Shown here: one piece after another, positions 1 to 8,847 of the stretch | How positions within the stretch are numbered: the first letter of the stretch is position 1 | How the letters are laid out: each line of letters opens with the position of its first letter | Source: Chryseobacterium sp. JJR-5R | GTDB lineage: Bacteria; Bacteroidota; Bacteroidia; Flavobacteriales; Weeksellaceae | DNA length: 64,000 nt | Assembly (NCBI RefSeq): GCF_034047335.1 | Contig: NZ_CP139137.1 | Coordinates: 3,906,001 to 3,970,000, forward strand | Reading direction: 5' to 3' | Notes under the pieces: generated by a model | The model's input: the letters and a program-made list of their open reading frames with translations, nothing else | Databases searched by the model: none | Told to the model about the DNA's origin: nothing | Translations under genes and position numbers: made by a program

Positions 1-731
1 ATTTATATAAGAAATATAAAAATGCAGAGGATTTTTCCGTCAATGACATCTCTCTGAACATTGGAAGAAATGAAATCTACGGAATCCTCGGACCGAACGG
101 AGCGGGAAAAACAACTCTGATTTCCATGCTCTCGGGACTGATAAAACCAACTTCAGGGAGCTTTACAATCAACGGCTTATCATTACAGAAGGACGGGTTC
201 AAACTAAAACAGATCATCGGTATCGTTCCGCAGGAATACGCATTGTACCCTACCCTGACGGCTAAGGAAAACCTGATGTATTTCGGGAGCCTTTACGGAT
301 TAAGCCATAAAAAATTAAAAGTATCTATTGATGAATCACTGGAAATCATGGGCCTCTCTAAATTTGCTGATAAAAAATTAGAACAGTTTTCGGGAGGGAT
401 GAAGCGCCGGTGCAATTTAATTGCAGCCACCCTGCACAGCCCGCAGGTCCTTTTCCTGGATGAGCCTACGGTAGGCGTGGACGTCCAGTCTAAAAAAGTA
501 ATCATTAATCACCTCCAGGATCTGAATAAAAAAGGGACATGCATTATTTATACTTCGCACCACCTTTCGGAGGCAGAGGAATTCTGCACTAAGATTGCCA
601 TTATCGATCACGGAAAAATTCATGCCACCGGAACACCGGAAGAACTGGTGACCCGGGTTTCCCATGCCGAAAACCTGGAGGATGTTTTCATTTCATTAAC
701 CGGAAAAGAATTAAGAGATGTTGTTGTATAA
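1..731 (+). CDS. ABC transporter ATP-binding protein (5' partial)
   Basis: This is the ATPase subunit of an ABC-2 type exporter. The frame is open from base 3, and the Walker A motif GPNGAGKTT (about 97-123) lies upstream of the first in-window ATG (126), so the true start is left of the window. Other motifs are the Q-loop (VPQEYAL), signature (FSGGMKRR), Walker B (VLFLDEPTVGVD) and the H-loop (YTSHH). It overlaps the permease gene by 14 bases, so the two are translationally coupled. In this cluster it likely exports pigment or a precursor across the inner membrane; the substrate is inferred. Confidence 0.93.
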   Translation, partial: LYKKYKNAEDFSVNDISLNIGRNEIYGILGPNGAGKTTLISMLSGLIKPTSGSFTINGLSLQKDGFKLKQIIGIVPQEYALYPTLTAKENLMYFGSLYGLSHKKLKVSIDESLEIMGLSKFADKKLEQFSGGMKRRCNLIAATLHSPQVLFLDEPTVGVDVQSKKVIINHLQDLNKKGTCIIYTSHHLSEAEEFCTKIAIIDHGKIHATGTPEELVTRVSHAENLEDVFISLTGKELRDVVV

Positions 732-1989
732 ACTGTGGAGAAGCTTCATTAAGGAAATCCTTTTGCTGAAAAGGGACATCGGAGGAATTGTCATTATTTT
801 CGTAATGCCGCTGCTGCTCATCGTAACCATTACCCTGATTCAGGATTCTACATTTAAAAACCTGGAAGGCTCAAAAATCCCGATTATTTTTATTGATAAT
901 GACCAATCTGAAATTTCAAAAAGCATAAAGCAGGAATTTGAGAGCAGCAAGGCTTTCGAACTGATAAGCAGGGATGATGAAAAGTCTGCACGGGATGCCG
1001 TTTTTTCGGGAGATTACCAGATGGCCATTGTTATCCCGAAAGATTTAACGAAAGATTTAAATTTAAATATCGAGTCTAAGGTACAGGCTATTGTAAGCTC
1101 ATTCGGGCTTGAAACTGATTCTGCCTCTGCGGAGAAAAAAACAGCTGTAAAAGCCAAAGATATCCATTTATACTTTGATCCCGCAACCAACATCGGCTTC
1201 AAAAACAATGTGATGAACTCGGTGAACAAAATGATTTTCGAAATCGAGAACAAAAAGATTTACAAAGCATTTCAGGACCAGCTGGGAACCACTGAAAATC
1301 TTGAAGAAAGCAAAAATCTGATCGGTTTCAAAGAGATTACGCCTAAAAAGAACAAAACGGAGCTGATACCGAATTCTGTTCAGCATAATGTTCCGGCCTG
1401 GGCATTATTTGCCATCTTTTTTATCGTCGTGCCTCTGTCTATCAATTTAGTTAAAGAAAAAAGCCTGGGGACAAGTGTGAGGGCCAGGATCAGCCCTACG
1501 CCTTATTCCGTTCATATTTTAGGGAAAACATTTACCTATCTTATCATCTGTGTCATTCAGTTCTTGCTGATGGTTGCCGTAGGGATTTACCTTTTTCCTT
1601 ATATGGACCTGCCGCAGTTTGATGTTACCGGCAAGATGCTCCCTCTGATCGTTGTTACGGTTTTTGCAGGACTGGCCGCTATTGGTTTCGGCATTTTATT
1701 AGGAACCGTTGCCAATACACAGGAACAGTCGGCTCCGTTTGGGGCAACTTCAGTGGTTGTCTTAGCCGCTATCGGAGGAATCTGGGTACCTGTATTTTTA
1801 ATGCCTGAGTTTATGCAGAATGTTGCCAGGCTTTCTCCGATGAACTGGGGACTGAATGCATATTACGATATTATTTTAAGGAACAGCGGGATCGGCGGGA
1901 TTGCCAGCGAGCTTATTTCCTTATTTTTATTTTATATAGCCATGGTTGCTGTTTCATTACTTTATGAAAGAAAACAAAATGCAGTCTGA
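718..1989 (+). CDS. ABC-2 type transporter permease
   Basis: This 423-residue membrane subunit pairs with the ATPase just upstream. There is one hydrophobic segment near residues 22-40, a soluble extracytoplasmic region of roughly 180 residues, and about five hydrophobic segments in the C-terminal half. That layout is characteristic of ABC-2 permeases of the YhgE/DrrB-like type. The start at 718 overlaps the ATPase stop, and its 3' end overlaps the thioesterase start, indicating a tightly packed operon. Transport of the aryl polyene or its ester is inferred from context. Confidence 0.9.
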   Translation: MLLYKLWRSFIKEILLLKRDIGGIVIIFVMPLLLIVTITLIQDSTFKNLEGSKIPIIFIDNDQSEISKSIKQEFESSKAFELISRDDEKSARDAVFSGDYQMAIVIPKDLTKDLNLNIESKVQAIVSSFGLETDSASAEKKTAVKAKDIHLYFDPATNIGFKNNVMNSVNKMIFEIENKKIYKAFQDQLGTTENLEESKNLIGFKEITPKKNKTELIPNSVQHNVPAWALFAIFFIVVPLSINLVKEKSLGTSVRARISPTPYSVHILGKTFTYLIICVIQFLLMVAVGIYLFPYMDLPQFDVTGKMLPLIVVTVFAGLAAIGFGILLGTVANTQEQSAPFGATSVVVLAAIGGIWVPVFLMPEFMQNVARLSPMNWGLNAYYDIILRNSGIGGIASELISLFLFYIAMVAVSLLYERKQNAV

Positions 1990-2407
1990 AGAAAAAAAGT
2001 TAAGCTGTACGGAAGAAGTCCGTGTAAGGTTCAATGAGACAGATCCCCTGGGAATTGTCTGGCACGGGCATTATATTGTTTATTTTGAAGATGGCAGGGA
2101 GGCCTTCGGAAGGCAGCACGGCCTTACCTATCTTGATATTCAGAAAGCCGGATACGTTACGCCGATTGTAAAAAGCACCTGCGAACATTTTCTTCCGCTG
2201 AAATACGGGGAAACGTTTCGTGTGGTAACAACTTTTATAAATTTACCTTCCGCGAAACTGATGTACAAATACGAGCTTTTCAATAAGGATAATACGCTGG
2301 TCTGCCGGGGAGAAACCGTTCAGGTATTCCTGGATGCTGATAACAATCTGTGCCTGTACAATCCTGGTTTTTTTCAGGCCTGGAAAGATAAAATGGGATT
2401 ATCATGA
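1979..2407 (+). CDS. Acyl-CoA/ACP thioesterase, 4-hydroxybenzoyl-CoA thioesterase family
   Basis: This is a YbgC/FadM-like hotdog-fold thioesterase of about 142 residues. The N-terminal ETDPLGIVWHGHY segment carries the family's catalytic Asp and the G-[IV]-x-x-H/N pattern. I chose the ATG at 1979, 11 bases inside the permease gene, because it gives the normal family length; in-frame ATGs at 1946 and 1964 only add permease-overlapping residues. Its stop overlaps the next ATG (ATGA). In an aryl-polyene cluster it probably releases or proofreads ACP- or CoA-bound acyl chains. Confidence 0.88.
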   Translation: MQSEEKKLSCTEEVRVRFNETDPLGIVWHGHYIVYFEDGREAFGRQHGLTYLDIQKAGYVTPIVKSTCEHFLPLKYGETFRVVTTFINLPSAKLMYKYELFNKDNTLVCRGETVQVFLDADNNLCLYNPGFFQAWKDKMGLS

Positions 2408-3555
2408 TGACGACGGATATTTATATTACAGATTATAACTGTGTCACGCCTTTGGGCTTTGATGTCCAATCCAACTGGAATGCCCTGCTGGAAGGGAAGT
2501 CCGGCATAACTCCACATAAAATCATAGAAAATAACGGTGCATTTTATGCTTCGATGGTGGATACCGGAAGTCTTGAAAAAGAATTTGACAGCGTTTTCAA
2601 CGGGATTCACCATGACAGCTCAGATTTTACGAGGCTGGAAAAAATGTTCCTGCTGAGCCTGAAGCCGCTGGCTGAAAGACATGCCATTACAGAGGAAACC
2701 GCATTTATCTTATCAACCACCAAAGGCAACATCAGCCTGTTGAAAAGCCAAGACACTCTGCCGGAAGGCGTTTATCTTTCCAGCCTGGCTAGGAAGATTG
2801 CTGATTTTTTCGGATTTACAACAAAACCGGTCGTAATTTCCAATGCCTGTGTTTCAGGCGTAATGGCGATTGCCGTTGCTAAAAATATGATCCGTGCCGG
2901 AAGATACAAAGATGCTTTTATCGTGGCCGGGGACGAGATTTCAGAATTTGTGATTTCCGGGTTCAATTCTTTCCAGGCAATCGCAGCAGGTCCCTGCAAA
3001 CCTTATGACAAAGACCGCAACGGCATCAATATCGGTGAAGCTGCCGCTGCAATGTATGTTACTTCGGAATTAAACCGGAATGAAAAATTCAGGTTTAAAG
3101 TTTCAGGAGATTCCGCCATTAATGATGCCAACCATATTTCCGGGCCTTCGAGAACCGGTGACGGATTGTTTGCAAGCATCAGAAATGCCATGGCAGAAGC
3201 CGGTGTTTCAGCAGAAGATATCAGCTTTATTTCTGCTCACGGAACCGCTACTTTATATAATGATGAAATGGAATCCATTGCTTTTAACAGAATGGAACTG
3301 AAGCATATTCCCTTAAACAGCATGAAAGGCTATTACGGCCATTGTTTAGGGGCATCCGGACTTTTGGAAAGCATTATTTCCATGGAGAGTTCGATTCACG
3401 GGACCTTAATTCCCTCCAAAAACTTTAAAGAAACGGGGATTTCCCAGCCGCTGAATATTATTACAGAAAACCGGCCTGCAGAAATCAGATATATCCTGAA
3501 AACAGCTTCAGGTTTCGGAGGATGCAATGCGGCAGTTGTTTTGGAGAAAGCATAA
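2404..3555 (+). CDS. Beta-ketoacyl-ACP synthase (KAS I/II family)
   Basis: This is a 383-residue thiolase-fold ketosynthase with a complete Cys-His-His triad: Cys149 in SNACVSG, His279 in SAHGTAT and His313 in YYGHCLGASG. It should catalyse decarboxylative Claisen condensation of acyl and malonyl-ACP units. It is slightly shorter than FabF (about 410). The start overlaps the thioesterase stop by 4 bases. It is one of three catalytically complete ketosynthases in this window, suggesting division of labour between priming and elongation, which the sequence alone cannot assign. Confidence 0.9.
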   Translation: MMTTDIYITDYNCVTPLGFDVQSNWNALLEGKSGITPHKIIENNGAFYASMVDTGSLEKEFDSVFNGIHHDSSDFTRLEKMFLLSLKPLAERHAITEETAFILSTTKGNISLLKSQDTLPEGVYLSSLARKIADFFGFTTKPVVISNACVSGVMAIAVAKNMIRAGRYKDAFIVAGDEISEFVISGFNSFQAIAAGPCKPYDKDRNGINIGEAAAAMYVTSELNRNEKFRFKVSGDSAINDANHISGPSRTGDGLFASIRNAMAEAGVSAEDISFISAHGTATLYNDEMESIAFNRMELKHIPLNSMKGYYGHCLGASGLLESIISMESSIHGTLIPSKNFKETGISQPLNIITENRPAEIRYILKTASGFGGCNAAVVLEKA

Positions 3556-3573
3556 AATAATTTTGTAATTTTG
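3536..3573 (+). promoter_or_regulatory. Possible Bacteroidota promoter for the toxin-antitoxin pair
   Basis: Two TAATTTTG boxes lie in tandem (3558-3565 and 3566-3573) just after the ketosynthase stop. A TTTG at 3540-3543 is 22 bases upstream of the second box. This resembles the Bacteroidota sigma-A promoter (TTTG, about 20 bases, TAnnTTTG) and would give the pair its own transcription start about 15-20 bases before the antitoxin ATG. It is a pattern match only. Confidence 0.35.
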
Positions 3574-3594
3574 ACAGAATCAAAGTTCTAGTAA

Positions 3595-3834
3595 ATGGCA
3601 TCTACTTTAGAAATCAGAAAAAGAATTTACGACTTCATCGACATTGCAGATGAAAGAATTTTACGTATTATCAATAGAATTATAGAGGTTAAGGAGCAGG
3701 AAGATGATTATCCTGCAATTCCTGATTGGCATTACGATGAAATAAACGAAAGACGGGAAAAGTATTTAAGCGGAGAAAGCAAATCTTACACTTGGGAGAA
3801 AGTCAAAGAAAAAGCAAAATCTGCTTTAAAATGA
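3595..3834 (+). CDS. Antitoxin of a RelE/ParE-type toxin-antitoxin pair
   Basis: This small 79-residue, highly charged protein has an N-terminal helical stretch (STLEIRKRIYDFIDIADER) and a C-terminal tail rich in Glu, Lys and Arg, with a YPAIPDWHYDEINER-like segment. This resembles the short antitoxins that precede RelE/ParE toxins in Flavobacteriia. Its stop overlaps the downstream ATG by ATGA, typical of coupled antitoxin-toxin genes. It interrupts the pigment operon between two ketosynthase-type genes. Family assignment rests on layout and on the neighbouring toxin. Confidence 0.7.
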   Translation: MASTLEIRKRIYDFIDIADERILRIINRIIEVKEQEDDYPAIPDWHYDEINERREKYLSGESKSYTWEKVKEKAKSALK

Positions 3835-4114
3835 CTTATGAATTAATTTTACAGGAAGAAGCCGGCCTGGAAATTCTGGAAGCATACATTTATTATGAAG
3901 ATTCACAAAAAGGTTTGGGAGAAATATTTATGAAACATATAGATAATACTTACGCAGAATTCAAAACAATCCAAAACATTTTCAGCTTAAAAAAAATTAC
4001 AGAGAAAATTTTATTCAAAAGTTCCCGTACCTCATCGTTTTTGACATTATTGATTACAAAATCATTGTGCTTTCTGTTTTCAACAATTATCAAAACCCAA
4101 CAAAAAAGCCATAA
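3831..4114 (+). pseudogene. RelE/ParE-family toxin, frameshifted
   Basis: The first frame starts normally (MTYELILQEEAGLEILEAY) and reads well to about residue 44. The remainder of the toxin fold continues in another frame from about 3968 to a TAA at 4112-4114, with the family-typical end FPYLIVFDIIDYKIIVLSVF and then NNYQNPTKKP. Restoring one A in the A-run at 3963-3966 joins both halves into a protein of about 94 residues, a normal RelE/ParE length. Without it the frame runs to 4133 with an unrelated tail. The toxin is therefore probably inactive while the antitoxin is intact, unless this is a base-calling error. Confidence 0.8.
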
Positions 4115-4132
4115 TCTTTTTGAAAATCCTTA

Positions 4133-4672
4133 ATGAAGAAAACAGATACCTGCATCATAGAAAATTCAGAAATCATCGTCAACGGACAAACCGTTTTTGA
4201 AAGCCTGGCCGGAAACTTTCAAGATTTTGCGAAAGAAGCTTATAAAACTTTAGAACTCAATTATCCTAAATTTCATAAAATGGATAATCTCAGCAAACTG
4301 GCTTTTCTTGCTTCCGAAATGATTCTGAGAAATGACGATCACGGCAAAACGGCATTGGTTTTCGCCAACAAATCATCGAGCCTTGACACCGATTTTAAAT
4401 ATCAGTCAAGCATTAATTCAGAAGAAAATTATTTCCCCAGTCCGGCCGTTTTTGTCTATACTTTGCCGAACATCTGCGTCGGGGAAATCAGCATCAGACA
4501 TAAAATGCAGACGGAAAATGCTTTTTTTGTCCTTGATGAATTTGATGAAGAATTTTTGAATGCATATGCGGCACAGATTCTGCAGTCAGGAAAAGCTGAA
4601 AAAGTCTTGTGTGGCTGGGTAGAACTATATCAGGAAAGTTATAAAGCTTTTGTATATTTGCTGACTGCGTAA
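4133..4672 (+). CDS. Small ketosynthase-like protein of the pigment cluster
   Basis: This 179-residue protein has no catalytic Cys-His-His set. Segments such as [28 protein letters not shown] and [18 protein letters not shown] resemble N-terminal thiolase-fold pieces of ketosynthases, and similar proteins in flexirubin clusters are often labelled 3-oxoacyl-ACP synthase. It may be a non-catalytic subunit or a degenerate ketosynthase. It starts at the end of the broken toxin frame and is followed by about 107 bases before the ACP gene. The functional role is uncertain. Confidence 0.6.
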   Translation: MKKTDTCIIENSEIIVNGQTVFESLAGNFQDFAKEAYKTLELNYPKFHKMDNLSKLAFLASEMILRNDDHGKTALVFANKSSSLDTDFKYQSSINSEENYFPSPAVFVYTLPNICVGEISIRHKMQTENAFFVLDEFDEEFLNAYAAQILQSGKAEKVLCGWVELYQESYKAFVYLLTA

Positions 4673-4779
4673 TTTAACAATATGAAAATGTGCCCGTCTA
4701 ACAACTTTTAAATAATATTAACAACTGTTGTTACATTGCTGAACGGATACATTCATACATTATAAATGAAATTTATTTT

Positions 4780-5037
4780 ATGGAAAACCTAAGAGAAGAA
4801 TTAAAGCACAAAATCATAGAAGTTCTTAATCTTGAAGACGTTGCCATTGAGGAAATCAAAGATACAGACCCATTATTTGGTGGCGGTCTCGGCCTTGATT
4901 CTATCGACGCTCTTGAATTAATTGTTCTTCTTGACAAAGAATACGGAATCAAACTGGCCGATCCTAAAAAAGGAAAAGAAATTTTCACTTCCATAGATAC
5001 CATGGCAAAGTTTATAGAAGACAACCGAACCAAATAA
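4780..5037 (+). CDS. Acyl carrier protein
   Basis: This 85-residue acidic protein has the phosphopantetheine attachment motif GLDSIDALEL, with the modified Ser at about residue 47. It carries growing acyl or aryl-polyene chains for the neighbouring ketosynthases. It lies directly upstream of the ketosynthase/chain-length-factor-like pair, as expected for a dedicated ACP. A second ACP is encoded on the other arm at 16136-16390. Confidence 0.95.
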   Translation: MENLREELKHKIIEVLNLEDVAIEEIKDTDPLFGGGLGLDSIDALELIVLLDKEYGIKLADPKKGKEIFTSIDTMAKFIEDNRTK

Positions 5038-5108
5038 TCCAATCTGACAGGGTATCAATCTCGGCACACTGTTAAATTGATACATTGATTGATACATTAT
5101 TGAATAAA

Positions 5109-6308
5109 ATGAGTCAAAAAATTGCCATTACCGGGATGGGCATCATTTCTTCCATCGGGAACAACGCAGAGGAAAACCTGAGCTCGTTAATAACCGGGAA
5201 ACACGGGATTTCAGACATTGAACTGTTTGAGACCCGCCATGCAGGGCACATTAAGACAGGCGAAATAAAACGGTCTAACAAAGAACTGATGCAGGAACTT
5301 CAGTTAAACGAAAGCAGCAATGCCACGAGAACCGCTTTATTGGGAATGACTGCCGCCAGGGAAGCCGTAAAACATGCCGGGATTTCAGATATCAATGAAT
5401 TCCGAACCGGTCTCATCTCCTCTACCAGTGTAGGCGGAATGGATATTACTGAAAAATATTTCTACCAATATGAGGATTTTCCTGAGCAGCAGAAATATAT
5501 CGACGCCCATGATGCCGGGAACTCTTCACTGATGATTGCCGATGATCTGGGGTTAAAAGGGATGGTTTCCACCATCAGTACGGCCTGCTCTTCAGCAGCC
5601 AATGCCATCATGATGGGGGCAAAGCTCATCAAAAACGGTGTTCTGGACCGTGTGATAGTCGGTGGAACGGATGCGCTCTCAAAGTTTACGCTGAACGGCT
5701 TCAATACCCTTATGATCCTCACAGATTCTTACAATACCCCTTTTGATAATGACCGGAAAGGCCTGAATCTCGGTGAAGCTGCCGCTTATATTGTCCTGGA
5801 ATCTGATGAAATTGTACGGAAACAGAATAAAAAAATATTAGGCTATCTTTCCGGATACGGAAATGCAAACGATGCCCACCATCAGACGGCTTCTTCGGAA
5901 AACGGGCAGGGTGCATTCTTAGCGATGGAAAAAGCCCTGAAAATATCGGGACTGGAAAAAGAACAGATTGATTACATCAACGTCCACGGAACGGCAACCC
6001 CGAATAATGATTTATCCGAAGGCATTGCGATGATCAGGATTTTCGGAGAGAACAGCGTTCCGGAATTCAGTTCCACAAAAGCATTTACAGGCCATACGCT
6101 GGCGGCGGCGGCAGGAGTTGAAGCCGTATATTCATTATTGGCCATCCAAAACAATGTTATCTTCCCAAACCTGAATTTTAAGACAAAAATGCAGGAATTC
6201 GATCTGATGCCTGTTACTGAGCTGAAACAGAAGAATATCAGCCATGTACTGTCCAACTCATTCGGTTTCGGGGGAAACTGTTCAACTTTAATTTTTTCAG
6301 AATCATGA
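5109..6308 (+). CDS. Beta-ketoacyl-ACP synthase II-like (catalytic ketosynthase)
   Basis: This 399-residue FabF-like ketosynthase has Cys160 in ISTACSSAANA and His residues in NVHGTATPNND and KAFTGHTLAAAAG, so it should be active. I prefer the ATG at 5109, which gives the canonical MSQKIAITGMGI start, over the ATG at 5085, which adds eight unconserved residues. Its stop overlaps the next gene by ATGA. The pair resembles the ketosynthase plus chain-length-factor heterodimer that extends polyenes in aryl-polyene systems. Confidence 0.92.
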   Translation: MSQKIAITGMGIISSIGNNAEENLSSLITGKHGISDIELFETRHAGHIKTGEIKRSNKELMQELQLNESSNATRTALLGMTAAREAVKHAGISDINEFRTGLISSTSVGGMDITEKYFYQYEDFPEQQKYIDAHDAGNSSLMIADDLGLKGMVSTISTACSSAANAIMMGAKLIKNGVLDRVIVGGTDALSKFTLNGFNTLMILTDSYNTPFDNDRKGLNLGEAAAYIVLESDEIVRKQNKKILGYLSGYGNANDAHHQTASSENGQGAFLAMEKALKISGLEKEQIDYINVHGTATPNNDLSEGIAMIRIFGENSVPEFSSTKAFTGHTLAAAAGVEAVYSLLAIQNNVIFPNLNFKTKMQEFDLMPVTELKQKNISHVLSNSFGFGGNCSTLIFSES

Positions 6309-7366
6309 GCGGAGTTTACATCAACAGTGCCGCCTGCATCTCGGCCCAGGACACTTTAAATGATGATTTTTTCCGGAATTTAAAGCCGGAGAATTCGGTT
6401 CAGGTTTTAAAGGCTGTGGAACCCAATTATAAGGAATTCATTCCGCCGGCCATGATCAGGAGAATGTCCAGAACCGTGAAAATGAGTTCTGTAGCGTCTC
6501 ACTACGCTTTGAAAGAAGCAGGAATTGACAATCCCGATGCGATTATCGTGGGGACGGGAATAGGCTGTGCGCAGGATTCTGAAAAGTTTCTGAAAAACGT
6601 CCTGCATAACAATGAAGAGTTTCTTACCCCTACTTTCTTTATTCAGTCTACCCACAATACAGTGGCCGGGCAGATTGCCTTAGGCCTGAAGTGCCATGCT
6701 TACAACTTTACCTATGTAAATCCTTCTTCCTCACTTGAGTTTTCATTCCTGGATGCAAAACTGCAGATCGATGACGGCGAAGCATCAACGGTTCTGGCAG
6801 GTTCTACGGATGAACAGACCGACAGGATCATGGAACTGTACAAATTAAAGAAGATCATCAGAAAAGAGGAAAATCTTCCGGCTGATTATTTAAACTCAAC
6901 GGTCAACGGAGTCATTTGGGGCGAAGGGGCCAGCTTTTTTGTTTTAGGGAAAGATAAAACAGAAACGGCTTATGCCGAGTTAAAAGATATCGGGATCATC
7001 AATAAACCGGATGCTGAAGGTACTCAAAAATTTATCGGAGATTTTTTAGCGAAAAATAATTTAACTTTTGATGAGGTTGATGCCGTTATTTTAGGATTCA
7101 GCGGGGACGCAAAATCTGATCGCTATTATCATGAGGCAATGGAGTTATTTGAAAACTCTGCATTGCTGTATTACAAGCACCTGAGCGGGGAATTCAATAC
7201 CGCAAGCGGCTTTTCGACATTTATGGCCTGCCATATTTTAAGAAACCAGGAAATTCCGGAGGTTATGATGATAAATCCCGTAAAAAAAGACGGAATTAAA
7301 AATATCCTGCTGTACAATCATTTAAGAGGGAATGACCACAGCCTTGTTTTGCTGGAAAGGATTTAG
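6305..7366 (+). CDS. Ketosynthase-like chain-length-factor partner
   Basis: This 353-residue thiolase-fold protein follows the active ketosynthase with a 4-base overlap. At the nucleophile position it reads TYVNPSSSLEF, with Pro140/Ser141 where the Cys should be, and the HGT motif is replaced by GFSGDA, so it should not condense. Non-catalytic KS-beta / chain-length-factor subunits (ApeC type in aryl-polyene clusters) have this character and set the length of the polyene. The role is inferred from the loss of motifs and from gene order. Confidence 0.82.
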   Translation: MSGVYINSAACISAQDTLNDDFFRNLKPENSVQVLKAVEPNYKEFIPPAMIRRMSRTVKMSSVASHYALKEAGIDNPDAIIVGTGIGCAQDSEKFLKNVLHNNEEFLTPTFFIQSTHNTVAGQIALGLKCHAYNFTYVNPSSSLEFSFLDAKLQIDDGEASTVLAGSTDEQTDRIMELYKLKKIIRKEENLPADYLNSTVNGVIWGEGASFFVLGKDKTETAYAELKDIGIINKPDAEGTQKFIGDFLAKNNLTFDEVDAVILGFSGDAKSDRYYHEAMELFENSALLYYKHLSGEFNTASGFSTFMACHILRNQEIPEVMMINPVKKDGIKNILLYNHLRGNDHSLVLLERI

Positions 7367-7472
7367 ATCTTTTACAGCACACTGAAACGTATATTATAAA
7401 TTTCAGGCTGTCTGATATTCATACCGGCAAGGCACACGAAAAATTTAAAATCCAATCCATAAAAAATTCAAG

Positions 7473-8228
7473 ATGAAGCATTATCCATTTATTCTATTCT
7501 ATCTTTTCTGCAATGCTTTTATCTATGCATTTCAGGCAAGCATGTGGGTTTATGTATTCTGCTTTCTGCTATTTTGTTTTGTAGTAGCGTGGGGTTCTTT
7601 TGATATTCAGCTGGGCTATTTCGTTAACAGCATTACGCACAAAAGAACAAAGATGAAGGAAGTTGCCCTGACTTTTGATGACGGCCCGACTGAATTTACC
7701 CCAAGATTTCTGGACCTGCTTAAAGAGCATGACGTAAAAGCCACCTTCTTCTGCATCGGGAAACAGATTGAGCAATATCCTGAAACATTCCGGAGAATTG
7801 TTGATGAAGGCCACAGCATCGGGAACCATACGCTCTCCCATGCCCGCAATACCGGCTTTTTATCCGCACCGGAAATGGTAAAAGAAATTGAGGCCTGTGA
7901 CGATATAATGTCCGGAACTGCAAATGTCAAAACCAGCTTATACCGGCCTCCGTTCGGGGTAACCAACCCGAATATTGCCAAAGCCATAAAAAAAACGGGC
8001 AAAATAAGCATCGGCTGGAATGTCCGTTCCCTGGATACGGTAACGGAAAATGAGAAAAAAATTTACCGGAAAGTGACAAAAGGATTAAAAAAAGGCAGCA
8101 TCATCCTCTTTCATGACACTTCGGAAAAAACATACAATGTCCTGGTGGATTTATTGCTATTTTTGAAGGAACAGAAATATTCAGCCTTTACGGTTGATTC
8201 AATGATTAAATCTAAAACCAATGATTAA
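7473..8228 (+). CDS. Polysaccharide deacetylase family protein (NodB domain)
   Basis: This 251-residue protein has one or two N-terminal membrane segments (residues about 5-45) and a NodB homology domain. All key motifs are visible: TFDDGP (catalytic and metal Asp), HTLSH (metal His pair), RPPFG and ILFHDT. It likely deacetylates a carbohydrate or other N/O-acetyl group outside the inner membrane. Such genes recur in flexirubin clusters, where their substrate is not established. It overlaps the LolA-like gene by 8 bases. Confidence 0.9.
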   Translation: MKHYPFILFYLFCNAFIYAFQASMWVYVFCFLLFCFVVAWGSFDIQLGYFVNSITHKRTKMKEVALTFDDGPTEFTPRFLDLLKEHDVKATFFCIGKQIEQYPETFRRIVDEGHSIGNHTLSHARNTGFLSAPEMVKEIEACDDIMSGTANVKTSLYRPPFGVTNPNIAKAIKKTGKISIGWNVRSLDTVTENEKKIYRKVTKGLKKGSIILFHDTSEKTYNVLVDLLLFLKEQKYSAFTVDSMIKSKTND

Positions 8229-8847
8229 ACCTATCGCATTCGGCATAATTTTATTAATATCAGGCTTATTTTCCGCCCAGACTACAGCAATGTCGGCAGC
8301 TGAAGCAAAAGCATTTGTTGCCCGGGTCTCATCCGAAACGAAGGGAATGAAGACCCTGCAGAGCGATTTTACCCAGACCAAGAAAATGGACTTCCTGGAT
8401 AAAAGCATTGTAACCTATGGGAAAATGACGTTAAAAACCCCGAATATGCTGAGCTGGAAATATACAAAGCCTTACCAGTACAGCATTGTTTTCAGGGACA
8501 ATAAAATTTTCATCAATGATCAGGGGAAAAAGTCTTCTGTGGATGCGAAAAGCAAAACATTTGAAAAAATCAATAAACTGATTGTAGGGAGTTCAAACGG
8601 CCAGATGTTCAATGATCCGGAGTTTTCCGTAGCGTATTTTAAAAACGGGACTTCCAATATGGCAAAATTCACCCCGAAATCTTCCCAGCTTCTGAAATAC
8701 ATCAGGCAGATTGAACTTCATTTTCCTAAAAACCAGTCGGCTGTTTCGCAGGTGAACATGACGGAGGCTTCAGGGGATACTACGAATATCATTTTCAAAA
8801 ATACCAAGATCAATGCGCCGGTTTCTGCTTCAGATTTCAGTCTATAG
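8221..8847 (+). CDS. LolA-like outer membrane lipoprotein carrier protein
   Basis: This 208-residue periplasmic protein has a signal peptide (residues 1-19, ending LFSAQ) and LolA-family features such as LQSDFTQTK, MTLKTPNMLSWKY and FRDNKIFINDQGKK. LolA proteins bind acyl chains in a concave beta sheet. A cluster-specific paralogue next to an ABC exporter fits shuttling of the hydrophobic pigment across the periplasm, as proposed for aryl polyenes. It overlaps the following lipoprotein gene by 35 bases. Confidence 0.88.
   Translation: MIKPIAFGIILLISGLFSAQTTAMSAAEAKAFVARVSSETKGMKTLQSDFTQTKKMDFLDKSIVTYGKMTLKTPNMLSWKYTKPYQYSIVFRDNKIFINDQGKKSSVDAKSKTFEKINKLIVGSSNGQMFNDPEFSVAYFKNGTSNMAKFTPKSSQLLKYIRQIELHFPKNQSAVSQVNMTEASGDTTNIIFKNTKINAPVSASDFSL

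Noticed and set aside
3963..3968. Programmed frameshift in the toxin gene
   Set aside because: Only a short A-run is present, with no slippery heptamer plus downstream structure that I can see; a simple deletion explains it better.
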